Shown piece by piece: positions 22,143 to 34,200 of a DNA stretch of 64,000 nt. Source of the DNA: Sarcocystis neurona. Taxonomy: Eukaryota > Apicomplexa > Conoidasida > Eucoccidiorida > Sarcocystidae. The stretch covers positions 528,892-592,891 of the forward strand of contig KL647288.1 of NCBI GenBank assembly GCA_000727475.1. Direction: 5' to 3'. The position numbers were made by a program, and so were the translations under genes. Every line of letters begins with the position of its first letter. Within the stretch, counting starts at the first letter, position 1. Under the pieces are notes generated by a model. That model had not been told where the DNA came from, made no database searches, and worked only from the letters and a program-made list of their open reading frames with translations.

Positions 22143-22932
22143 TCAGGGACGAATGCTCCTGAGGAATTGCTCCCACGCGGCTTCGTCTGTGCAGAAGACT
22201 CGCCTCAAAAGGGGGAAGTCCAGAGGCGTCCGTTTCTCCCGCAGCGTGCTCCGAATATTGCTGCTATGCAGCTCGTTCTTTATCAACGCAGCAAGCTGCT
22301 GTAGCAGCAGCACCAGTCATCATACATGCACAAACCGCCGCAGAAAAGACAAGGAATGCTGTATGAGTTCTCCACACGCCCCGGCGAATGGGTCACGAGG
22401 TTGAAACCACCACAGATACACAAGCTTCCCACATCAAGAGAGAGCAGAGAACCCTGCGACGCCCGATCCACCTGCTGCCTCTCGAGGAGGAAGAACGTCA
22501 ACACACTCCAAAAAGACAGACAGAGACCCACAACGAGACAGAGACGCGCACACCAGCGTAACAAAACTTTTTTTCTTTGTTGTTGCTGTTTTGCCTCGAC
22601 GTGTCTCCGCAGTCCGGACACAGATGCAGAGACAGAGAGAAACAGAGGAGTGACGGACACAGGAGGAAAGAGAGAGAAACAGAAGCAGAGGAGGAGAGGG
22701 AGAGAGAAAAACAGAGTGAGAGGGGGAGCCACGAATTAAGAGGATTCAGCAAGGAAATGGGAAATGCCCATGTCTGCATATCGACGTAAAACGGAGAAAT
22801 CCTTGGGTTGCCCTGCTCTCACCGCATGCGACTGTCGCCATACGTCCCGAACTTCTGCGATTCGTCGCGCTGCGACTCCTACGTTCCGTCGTTCCTGAGA
22901 AACACACCACCGCAGCAAATGAAAGAGCAAGT
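22143..22932 (-). CDS. Gene 3' end, three exons, unidentified
   Basis: Exon A 22932-22823 (for example RRNVGVAARRIAEVRDVWRQ) ends at a GTGAGA donor. Exon B 22424-22326 (LVYLWWFQPRDPFAGACGEL at its start) and exon C 22298-22143 (QLAALIKNELHSSNIRSTLR at its start) ends in TGA. All junctions are phase 0. B and C are separated by only 27 nt that begin GTATGA and end ACAG, and hold two in-frame TGA codons. The product looks helical and basic, without repeats. The 5' exons are not resolved, though a start near 23063 is possible. No family recognised. Confidence 0.4.
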
Positions 22933-23079
22933 CTAGAACATTTTCTCTTCTCTTTTTCTTCTCTCTCTCCCCGCTTCCCTACGTATCTCTCATCTCTCTC
23001 TTCCTCCCCTCCAGGGCGCACATACACCGACACAGAAGTCAAGAAATAGACGACGACGTTCTGCATACTTCAAACCGTC

Positions 23080-23480
23080 GTGTGTCTCTCTTTCTCTGCA
23101 TTAGTATACCGCGACGCGTACATACACATGTACGTATTGGTGCAGCTATATGTACAAAGTTCCTCTCTCTATCTTTCTCTTTACTGATACACCGCGAGGC
23201 ACACATATACATATATACGTACACAAGTCGATGCCCCTATACGTACAGATTCTCTCCCTACCTTTCTCTTCACTACCAATACAGAGGGAGGCACATACAT
23301 ATATATATATATATGCCTAAATACACACCTGGGTGGACTTCTTTCTCTTCACGAATACACCGGGAGGCATACGTATATATATAAATATACGTATCTACAT
23401 ACACATTTCAATGCACCTGTAAGTACAGACTCTCCCTCTCTACTTTTCTCCCTTACTACCTATCTATACATATATATATA
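23080..23480. repeat. Degenerate tandem satellite, about 85-95 bp unit
   Basis: Four to five copies of a unit with a TCTCTTTCTCTT-type stretch, a core like AATACACCGGGAGGCA, a TATA/TACGTA run and then GTACAGA. Copies start near 23080, 23161, 23252, 23335 and 23431. No coding potential. Confidence 0.7.
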
Positions 23481-25560
23481 TATATATATACATATATTTT
23501 GGTGGGAGGACGAAGCAACAGGAACAGAAGGTGCCGGCGAAGTTCCAACCCTCCACAGAAAAGACGTCGATATAATCTTGTTCCTACACATCGGCTACTT
23601 GTCTGGACACATATCTATATAGCTGTCTATCTGTCCACCTGTACCTGTCTAAGTCTGTCTACATCTATTAATATTTGTATCACTCCATCTCTGCCTATAT
23701 ATATCTATTCATATACATCTGTTGGTCTACATCTATATATCTATAAGTTTATCTGTCTCTCTGTATATCTATTTCTACGTGTATATCTCTCTGTTTATCG
23801 ATCAGCCACTCTCTCTCTATATATATATATCCATCATCATCTATATCTATCCACGTATATACGGTACCTGTATCGATTTATATGTTTACCCATCTATATC
23901 TATCTGTTTCCACACTGATCAGCCTCCAGTTGTGTTTTTGTGAAAATCTACCTATATCCATATGTTTATCTCTTTCTAGACCTACTTATCTAAATCTGTA
24001 CACATATGTATATAGCTCTCTGGAGACCTACGTATCTATATATGTCTTCCTATCTACACCAGTCAATATACACGTATCTACATACATACATATATATAAT
24101 TATACGTGCACCTATCTACCTATATCTGTATGGTCGTATATATCTCTCTATATCTGTATCTACTAATGCCTCTATCTATTCAATATTATACTTACTCACA
24201 GGCGTATATATATATATATATATAGGTGTACTGCATATCTCCGCAAGCAAATCTAAATTCTCTCAGTAACTCTCGTTACAACGTGTGTAGACACAGGAGA
24301 AAAAAAACTGATATAAATACGACTGAGTTACTTCTGGCAAAAAGCGACGTACATTTATTGCACATCCCTAACTCTGTGTCTCTATACGACCGCCAAAAAT
24401 GCAAGGAGCGACGTATGTGTAAATCCAGAGAGATACAGATACGCATGTGTGTATCAAGGAAAAGAGAGAGGCAAATATGCATATACATATATATATATAT
24501 GCATATGTATGGATATAGACACAGACGCAGATATATACATGGATTTACGCCGTAACGCGTATGACAAAATATATACACATATATATATATATATATGTAC
24601 TGATAGATAGATAGATGCAACTACGGACGTGTATGGAGAAGAAGAATTAAACATATATACATACATATATATATATATATATGTATGCACACGTATACAC
24701 ATAAATATATGCAGACACTTGTGTGCAAGGATAAAACGAGAAAGATATAACCATATGCACACATATGTGTATATATATATAGAGAGAGAGAGATAGATAT
24801 AGATAGATAGATAGATACGAATGTATGCAGTAAAAAAGAATAGACATACGTATATATATATATATATATGTATAGATAGACACCGAACAGTGCGGAAAAA
24901 ACGAAACATACATATGCGTGTATACGTAAGTGTACGGAAGAAAAGTGTACCTATATAATTATATGTAGATGCGGACGTGTACGGAGAAATATACGTCTAT
25001 ATGTAAAGGTGTAGAGACCGATGTGTGTACGGAGAAAATGACACAAATGCATATATATAATAATATGTAGACACTGACACGTACGGAACGGCAGATAGAG
25101 ATATAAATAGACATGGATTCAGATATGTTTGCAGAATCCAGAAAGACCTATATAAACACAAGTATACGTACACGTGTGTAGACGTCCACGCGTATAAAAA
25201 AGGGGTATAGAGAAATACGTGTGTAAATATATGTAGACCCAGATGTCTACAGAGAATGGAAGACACACACCTGTACAGACATATATGTATAGATAGATAC
25301 ATATATGTATGTGTATACTGCTAGGCATAGATAGTGTGTACCATGGTATATTTTCCTGCACATCGTCGGCACAGAGAGGTGGCGCGTGACGTCCCTGTGG
25401 CACGTTTGTATCCAACCGCATTTACGTATATATATATATATATATATGTCCTCTTCCCTCCACAGACGTCTGGATTTACATATACGTGTATACATATTTC
25501 TGTTTCTCCCTTCTTCTTAATGCGCGTCCGGATACCTACATATGCGTACATATATTTATG
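23480..25560. repeat. TATA/TATG/TCTA microsatellite block with degenerate satellite
   Basis: Long ATATATAT, TATCTATC and TACATATA stretches. From about 24600 to 25290 a motif like TGTAGA-GACGTGTACGGAGAAA recurs at 40-70 bp spacing (24615, 24965, 25009, 25066 and others). Open frames are Tyr/Ile-rich repeat translations. No gene supported. Confidence 0.75.
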
Positions 25561-25609
25561 TAGGTGTCTGCGTGCAGTCAGAAAGCTCACAAGGCTGCGC
25601 AAGATTTAT

Positions 25610-25740
25610 TCTAACTTTTCTTTTTGTTCGTCGAATGGATGAAAGAAAGAGGAGACAACGTCTCCGCAGGACACTGGCGGAAGGACGCAGATGCAAAAGA
25701 GGCGTCTGCGAACTTGTGGAGGCTTGAAGAACGTTTTTAG
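25610..25740 (+). CDS. Possible short exon, unidentified
   Basis: A non-repetitive stretch between microsatellites. The + frame starting WMKERGDNVSAGHWRKDADA is open for about 35 codons, but two other frames and the minus strand are also open. Very weak. Confidence 0.15.
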
Positions 25741-26249
25741 GGAAGAAACTTCCGCTTCTTGCCCCTGCAAAAGATGCTCTGTACCCATTCCTGTCTCTCT
25801 GTCTTGTCTGTCTCTACGTCTGTACATACACCTGCGGGTATCTCTACTTTCTTCGCCTGCAACGTCTAGCAGCAGAGATACGAAGAAACAAAAAGTCAAC
25901 GATAGCCAAATCAGTGTCTCTGTTGCCACATATTCAGATACATACACATATATGTATATACATACATACATACATACGAATATGTGTATATATGTATATA
26001 TGTGTATTTACACATACAAACAGACACACACGAATGCGTATACATATATATGTATACACAAACAGATACACATATCTACACATATATATATATATACATA
26101 CATACATATACACGTGTATACATACATATACATGTGTTCTGGACGCGTGGTTGGGTGGGCGAAGGAAACGACAAAATATGAAGCTGCAACGAGATATGAT
26201 GCAAAAGGAGTGCAGAGAAAGAAGAATGTATTTTACAACAAGAGAACCA

Positions 26250-27000
26250 TTACTCGTATATTGGTGAAGGTTTCTCTTGTCCCCAAGTCAAGGAAAGAAC
26301 AGAAAAAGTGCAAAACGACTCACAAACGGCGACTCTACGAAAAGACCGCCTTCCTCTCCTTCCCGTGGGAGCAGTCGTCCTTCTCCGCGAACGCTGCAGC
26401 AACAAGTTCACCCACACAACCACGCCGCAGCTGCAGGGCTGCAGCCAAGCAAGAGATGCGTGCAACCGCAGCAGCAAAAAAAGCCGCGGCAAGGCTTTGC
26501 AGCTGCGGTAGCAACAGCGAAGGAGCAGTAGCACCAGCAGCAGAAACAGCCACAAGTGGAAGGCATCAGCAGCACCAAGACGCGCAGCTGCAGCAGGATG
26601 CGCAGCAGCAGTGAAGGAACAGCAGCGACAACAGCAGCAGCAGGGGGAAAAAAAGACAGAGACCGGGTCAGTCGCAGCAGCAGCACGAAGCGCTGCGGCA
26701 GTAGAAGCATCACCACCAGCTGCAGCAGACGCGAGCAGCAGCGCAGAAAATGCGGGGAAAGCGCAGCGAGATGCCGCAGCCGAAGCAGAAGCAGCGGCAG
26801 CCGCAGGAAATGAGCAATCCGAAACAGCGGCACGCACGCAGCAGAAGCAACAAGTGCGGCAAGGGGGCCGGGGCAGCAGCGAAGACATAGCAGCAGCAGC
26901 AGGACAAGCCCCAGCAGCAGCAACACCAGCAAGAGCGGAGACACCACACATACCAGCAGCACGAGCGCCCCAAACGCCTGTGCACACACAAACTCGCACA
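26250..27000 (+). CDS. CAG-type repeat gene fragment, unidentified
   Basis: CAG/GCA triplets in + sense from about 26390. Two overlapping frames read Ala/Gln-rich: 25691-26614, and 26611-27099 with EQQRQQQQQGEKKTETGSVA near its start. The non-repeat flank at 26277-26400 is Lys/Arg/Ser-rich. A single gene probably covers this stretch, but its splice sites are not defined. The long minus frame (27269-26250) is the Leu/Cys/Ala shadow. Confidence 0.35.
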
Positions 27001-28100
27001 TATATATACACACACACACATCCTCGCATATATCTATATCTGTATCTGTATGTACATATCTTGACACAGATCAACCATACATCATATATATATTTATAGG
27101 TATGTACACCAGTACTTTTGTTGACCGTTCTCTGGGAGCAGTCGACATTTCGAGGTCGCTTTTCTTCAAGGAAAAAGAACACACACATAGCGGAACCAAC
27201 TGCAGAAATACTTACACGCAACGACGTATATATATATATATATATGTGTGTGTATAGGTGTGTATACATATATATGTATATACGTGTGTATATGTATATA
27301 TACAGAGAGAAAGATAGACGGAGAGACGTAAATGTATTGGCTTGTATTGATATTTCTTAGAAAAGCCGCTTCAGACACCCACGCACACATAGAGAGACAC
27401 ACATACAAATACAGGGACGTCCACGTAACTGGCTCGAGAAACAAATACTTCCGCCCGGGTGTACGTACACTCGAACGCACCTCCCCGGTACTCCACATCT
27501 CTCTCTCTCTCGCTTGTACGCGACTCTCCCCACACCCTGACACGTCTACAAATGCGAACACACGTACACGCACATATACTTACGAAAATGTATACACACG
27601 CATACATATATACGCACATATATTCACGTATACACTTCTGTATACCAATATACGTACGCGTTTATGTATATACATGTGTATATGTATTAACATGTATACT
27701 TCTGAATACACACACATAAATATGCACATATATATTGTGGCAGCAGTAGGTTCGTTCCAGGTATGTATATGTGTACACACGTCGAAGTACGGAAGTAGAG
27801 AAGGAGAAGAGAAAAGCACTCGGGAGGTCGACAAATGCTGAAGGAGTGTCTCGTTGTTGAGGGAGACCTCAGTAATCCACAGGGTCGCGCAGATCTCTGC
27901 ATGCAGAAACAACCTGGCGTCTCGCACCTGGAGAGAAATATGTATATATTTACATATGCACTTTTGTATACCCATATGTATATACGTATATACATATATG
28001 TGTATATTCATAGGCGTACAAACGTGCACAATATACACATACGTGTGCATATTTACATGAACACTTTTGTCTGCACATATAAGAAGATACATAGGTGGAA
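27000..28100. repeat. Microsatellite-rich stretch, intergenic or intronic
   Basis: CA, TA and TACATA runs with a non-repetitive patch at 27800-27930. That patch may hold a downstream exon of the poly(A) polymerase on the minus strand (a frame containing CRDLRDPVDY), but I could not confirm it. Confidence 0.6.
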
Positions 28101-28111
28101 GTAGGCATCTT

Positions 28112-28259
28112 TCAGACGGACCAGACTGCCACCTTCCTGTAGTTGAACTCGCAGCCGTAGTAGCGAAAAAAGTCGACTAGTGCGTGGCCCAGGGTGTAAC
28201 GCGCATGCAGCTGTCCGTCCCGCAGGTGGCTGTTTTGCTGCAGGAAGCTGTACGTCTAC

Positions 28260-28299
<40 letters not shown>

Positions 28300-31200
28300 A
28301 AGCCGCGCACAAAAGCAGCAATAGCAGCAGCAACGGCACGGCAGCAGATGCAGCAGCAGGAGAAACAAGAGCAGGTGCAGCAGCAGAAGCAACAGCAGCA
28401 GAAGCAGCAGCAACAGGAACAGCAGCGGGAGAGGCAGCAGGAAAAGAAGCAGGAGACGCAGGAGCAGGAGCAGCAGCAGAAGGAGGAGCAACAGCAGGAG
28501 CAGCAACGTCAGGCAGGAACGACACGCTGCTGAGTTTTCCGCGCCCTAGCTGCAGCAGCGGCGCAAACGGAAGCAGCGCGCGCGGGCGGCAGCAGCGACG
28601 GTTCAGCACGTTTTTTTCGACGAGTACCTAGAAGCAGCAGCAGCAGCAGAGGCGGTAGTCTCATAGGGATCCGGCGGGCAAGACGCGTATGACACAAAGG
28701 CTGGTATACGTATGGAGGGGGAGGTGTCGTGACAGTCGAGTGTATGTACACCGCGTGTGGCGCCGTAAGAGCGAGAACGTTTCGCCAGCTACAGTCTTCT
28801 GATAGTTCTGTCTCCTCCGTCTTTTCTGCGTTTTCTTCCTTCCCGCACGTCTGATTCTTGTTCCTTTCCCCTGCGTTCCCCCGCATCTCCGTCTCTCTCC
28901 CCACGCCTGGTGTTCTCGTCTGTGTGTATGTGTCTCTCTTCTGCTGATGCTTTTCTTCGGTACGCGCCCTCTCACCAGGAGGAAGAGAAGGAAGGAGCCG
29001 ACGCCGCCGTCCACCGGCTGGTTGAGCCCCTGCTGCCGGAGCAGCAATTTGTTGAGCAGCAGCAGCGGACGCAGCAGCGGCAGGCGCAGCATCTGCAGCC
29101 GGATGAAGAGAGAATTGACGAATCCCCCCGTCTTGTCGAAACTGACGTCAACTTGAATATTTGTTGCTGCATCCGTGAAGCGGCAGACGGGCACCCGCGC
29201 ACTAATAATTGGCGTGATCGACCGAAGTCGCCAAAAAAAGCCCTTTTCCCTTTGTCCTTCTGCCTCGTCTTCCGTCCTCTCAGCCGCTTCTTCCTCTTCT
29301 TCTCCTCCTTCTGTTGTTCTTCGCGCTGCGCAGCCAATGCTGCTGCTTATGCTGCTGTAGCTCCTGCTGCTGCTGTTGTAGCTCCTGCTGCTGCTGCCCC
29401 ACGAGGAGCGATACGGGGGCCTCCCACTCGCCTGCGCGCGCAAGAAATAAGCCAGCCTCTGCAGCGCCAGCAGCACAGCAGCCAAACGTCGGACGACTCT
29501 CGTTACCAGCAACGCGATGCAACTGCATGAACGGAGCATGCAACATCACATACTGGCGCATTATATATATATATTTATAGAGAAGGATAGATACCTATTA
29601 ACGCAGACATATATATATATATATACGTATACAAATATATATGCATTTGTATAATATTTCTGTTAGTAGCTACCTGTAAATACCCACTTCAGAAAGACTA
29701 TCACAGTTGGCAGATACACACATATATACACGCGTGTAAGCATCAAACGTAAAGCTACATATATATATATACACACGTACAGCACAATATATATGTATAC
29801 TGCACGTTTACAGATACAAAAAGACTATCGTATAAATATGTATGTATCATATACATATATATATATATATATGTTTGCAATGTAACAGTCAGGTACGGAT
29901 GGAGAAGATAAACGAGAGAAAGATACGAGCAGCAGAGAGACTGCAAGAGTAAACGCACGCAGCCAACGCGCCAGCACCCAGGTCTCTGTACTTCCTCCCA
30001 TATATATACATATATATACACATATCGGCAAGCAAAATGACCACGATACTGAGAATTGGCTGCATGCGGAGAATAACCGTTCAATTCGAACGAATATACC
30101 CCTACCTCAGAAGCGCAATGTGTCCCCGCTCCTGTCGCCTCGCAACGCCGCAACAGAGGCACGCCAATGCAGCAAATGTACATATATATATGCGTGTATC
30201 CGTATAAAAGGCCACGAAGCGGAGGCGGGAGAGAGAGTGCGAGAGAGGGGGAGAACAGAAAAAGAAGGGAAAGGCGGACGAAAAAGAGGACGGGGAAAAG
30301 AAGAGAGACGTAGAACAAACAGAAGGACAGCATGAAGACAAAGGGGGAAAAAGAGAGAGACAGAGAGAGAAAGAGAAAGAGGGAGAGAAACGACAAAAAG
30401 AGGACGAAAGAGAGAGGCAGGGGAGAAGAGGACGTACCCTCACGTTGTGCTTCGCCATACTCTTGCTGTCAATGCACGAAAGATCTCCGCTTGACGAATA
30501 CTGCATAAATCGCTGCTGCAGAAAGTCAAGCAGCTGCTGCTGCTGCTGCTCTTCCTTCTCCTGCTCTTTCTTCTGCACGTCCGAATACTTCTGCTGCTGC
30601 TTCGCTTCTGCTTCCTGCTGCTGCTTCCTCCTCTTGTTCAGCAGTAGCAGCAAGCTTCTCCATGTCGCTTCTGCAGGTGGGTGACACTCCATCGGCGGGA
30701 AGAGGGTCTCCCCTAGCGATGTTGCTGCTGCCGCTGCTGCGTCACTCTCTTCTGCTGCTGCTGCTATTGTTTCATTCTCGTATTTTTCCTGTTTTGCTGC
30801 TGCTGGTGCTGCGTTCTTCTCTGCTTCGTCTCCTTCCTTCCCTGCACTGGCTGCTGCTGCTGCTGTTTGAGCATTTCCTCCTCCGCCTGCACCGTCACCG
30901 CTCTCACGCGCAGCCGCAACTCCCCACATTCGATCTTCCGTTCCCCTTCTGGCTGCTGCAGTTTTGTTGCTGCCGCTGTCGGATCTCTCCCTGCTGCTGC
31001 TTATTCTTCCCCCGCTCTCGCCGCTGCCGTTGCTGGTGCTGCTGTCTCTCCTGCTGCTCTCCTGCCTCCTCCTGCTGCTCTGGGTGCTGCCCCAGCCGCT
31101 GCTGCTGCATCGCTTCGCTGCAGCAGCGTGTTTGCCGAAAAACTGTTTCACATCTGTGAGGATAGCGCGACGGCACACGGGAAGTGCTGCTCCTGCTGCT

Positions 31201-34200
31201 CCTGTTCTGCCCTCGTCCCTCTTTCCGTTCGGAACGATGCAGATGTCCAAGTCCGACGTTGGAAGAGCAAGTCCCGTGTAGGAACTGCCAAAGACAAACA
31301 CGCGGCACCATGGCCACAGCTGCTGCGCCGTCCCACAAACCTTTCTGAACACCTAAACGCAGCACCAGCGGCGGAGAAGCAGCAGCGACCGCAGCACAGA
31401 AGCAGCAACAAATAGCAGCAGAGAAGCAGCAATAGACAGCAGCAGAGAAGCAGCAACAAATAGCAGCAGAGAAGCAGCAATAGACAGCAGCAGAGAAGCA
31501 GCAATAGACAGCAGCAGAGAAGCAGCAACAAATAGCAGCAGAGAAGCAGCAATAGACAGCAGCAGAGAAGCAGGTGCAACAGCAGCAGCAGAGAACTAGC
31601 AATAGACAGCAGCAGAGAAGCAGTTGCAACAGCAGCAGAGAAGCAGCAGCAACAGCAGGAGAGATGCAGCAGCAACAGCAGTAAAGGTGCGGCCAGAGAC
31701 AGCAGCAAAGGTGCAGCAGTAGACAAGAGCAGAGATGCAGTAGTAACAGCAGCAAAAGAAGCAGCAATAGACAGCAGCAGAGAGGCAGACACAGATAGCA
31801 GCAGAGAAGCGGCAAAGTCACAGAGAATTAGCAGCACGGAGACAAGAGAGCAACAGTCACAGCGTGGATCGCGCAGCTGCGGGGAAGAAAGAAGCAGTAG
31901 AAGAATAGGCGGAAGAGCAGCAGCAGCGGAAGAGAGGCAGGGAGAGCAAAATGCCAGAGAAGAGACGAAGAAAGCGCGTAGTGCACCAGATCCGAAACTG
32001 GCAACGTAACAAACGCAGCAGCAGCAGCAGGAGCCCCAGCAGCAACATACAAGTAAACAACAGCAGCAGGCGCACACCCATGTGCGATCATACCGCTGCA
32101 TACTTCAAACTTGCTCTCTACCTCCCTCTCTATTTCTCTCTCTCCTTCTCTTCCTTTTCTGTCTTCCTTCCCGCTTTCTTCTTCTCTGTCTCTTTGAACT
32201 CGGGTCAATCGAGCTGCTCAAATATCGTTTCCCCTCCATGCACGCAGACATGACCCCGCCGCTAACGACGCGGCCCAGACGGAAAATTCGGACATCTGTT
32301 GCTCCGTCACTTCTTTTTTGCTGCTGCGTCTCCCCTAACTCCTCCAACCGCCTTCTGCCGTGTCTCCAGCAGGAGCTGTATCTCCTGCTGCTGCTGCTGC
32401 TGCTAAATTTCAGCGACTTCTATCACTGTCGTAATTGCTGCCTTCCTAATTTCTCTGCTCTTCCTGCTACTGCTGCTGCTGCCGCCACTCCTGCTGCCTC
32501 TGCTCTCCCTGCTGCTGCTGCTGCCACTCCTGCTGCCTCTGCTCTTCCTGCTGCTGCTGCCGCCACTCCTGCTGCCCGTGCTCCCCCCTGCTGCTGCTGT
32601 TGCCACTCTTGCTGCCTCTGTTCTTCTTGCTGCTCCTGCTCTTCCACTTCCTGCTGCTGCTCTTTCGACTCCCGTTGCTCTTCCTGGTGCTGCAGTTGCT
32701 GCTTTTCCTGCTGCTGCTGCTGTTCTTCCTGCTGCTGCTGCTGCAGCCCACTTCGGCGACCCGCTGCCTTCATGGCGTTGTTCCTGCTCCTGTTCTTCGC
32801 AGTGCTTCCTCGACTCATCCGGAAAGTCTCTTCTGCTCCTGCAGCTGCCGCCGCGGGGCAACCCACTCTTTCTTTTCCCCCTTCCGCTCCCAATCTCTTG
32901 ATGTAGAAAACTGAGTTTCCAGCACACGGCAACACGAGGATACCCATTTTGCAAGAGACGTGATGTGTTGCTCCTGCGACTGGTCTGCTGCTGGTGCTGC
33001 TGTGCCCTGCTGCTGCTTCTCCGGTGCTTCTCTCTCCCGTCCCCCTCTGCTGCTGTACGCCTGCTGCTCCTCCTCGACTGCTAATCCTGCTGTTATTGTT
33101 GTTGCTGCCGCTGCTGTTGCTGTTGCTGTTGCTGCTGCTACTGTTGCTGGCGTTAATGCTGCTGCTACTGTTGCTGCTGTTGCTGCCGACAGTGCTGCTG
33201 CTACTGTTGACGCTGCTACTGTTGACGCTGCTACTGTTGACGCTGCTACTGTTGATGCTGCTACTGTTGATGCTGCTACTCCTGCTGCTGCTATTGCTGC
33301 TGTTGCTGCTGCTGCTGTTGTCCGTCTTGGTGCTGCTTTTCCTGTTGCTGCTGCTTTTCCTGTTGCTGCTGCTGTTGCTGCCTCACCGTACCTGCTGCCT
33401 TCTTTCCACTTCCTCCGGCGAAAGTTCCAGCCATTCCACAAACTCCATACATTCCTCATGCAAACGGTGGAAGATATCCTGGGGGTCTTGCTCTTCTTTT
33501 TTCCGTTTTTCTTCTTCGGGACGCGCTGCAGCAGCTCCGGCTTCTTCTCGCTTCATTCGTTCCTGCGTCAGCTTCTCCTGCCGCTGCCAGTTCCCCTCCG
33601 TGCCCACCTGCTCTCGCTGCTGCCGCTTCTGCTGCACTTCCTTTGCCGGCACTCGCTCCTGCTGCCTTGCCTCCTGCTGCTGCTGCATCAGCTGCTGCTG
33701 CATTCGCTGCTGCTGCGTTGCCTCCTGCTGCTGCTGCGTGTGCTGCAGATGCTGCGCCCGCTGCTGCCGCTGCTGCTGCATCGGCTGCTGTTGCTGCCCT
33801 GCCTGCTGCTGTCGCTGCATCGGCTGCAGCTGCTGCGTCCGCTGCTGCTGCTGCCTTGCCTGCCGCTGCTGCCGTGGCTGCCGCTGCTGCTGCATCAGAT
33901 GCTGCTGCTGCATCAGATGCTGCTGCTGCTGCGTCGGCTGCCGCTGATGCGGCTGCGTCCGCTGCCACTGCTGCAGTTGCGTCGGCTGCCACTGCTGCGG
34001 CTGCGTCAGCTGCTGCCGCTGCTGCATTGGCTGCTGCTGCTGCTGCCTTGCCTGCTGCTGCTGCGTCGGCTTCTGCTGCTCCCCTGCCTCCTGCTGCTGC
34101 TCCCCTGCCTCCTGCCGCTGCTGCCCTGCCTCCTGCTGCTCCTGCCCTGCCTCCTGCCACTGCTGTGTTGCCTGCTGCTGTTGCCTTGCCTGTCGCTGCT

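Noticed and set aside
22299..22325. UGA recoding as a sense codon
   Set aside because: Other models in the window end with TGA normally, and no selenocysteine-type context is visible; a tiny intron or wrong model is simpler.
23480..25560. Many 60-150-codon Tyr/Ile-rich frames
   Set aside because: Direct translations of TATA/TACA microsatellites on both strands.
28180..28533. + strand Gln-rich 117-codon frame
   Set aside because: Lies in an intron bounded by conserved minus-strand exons.
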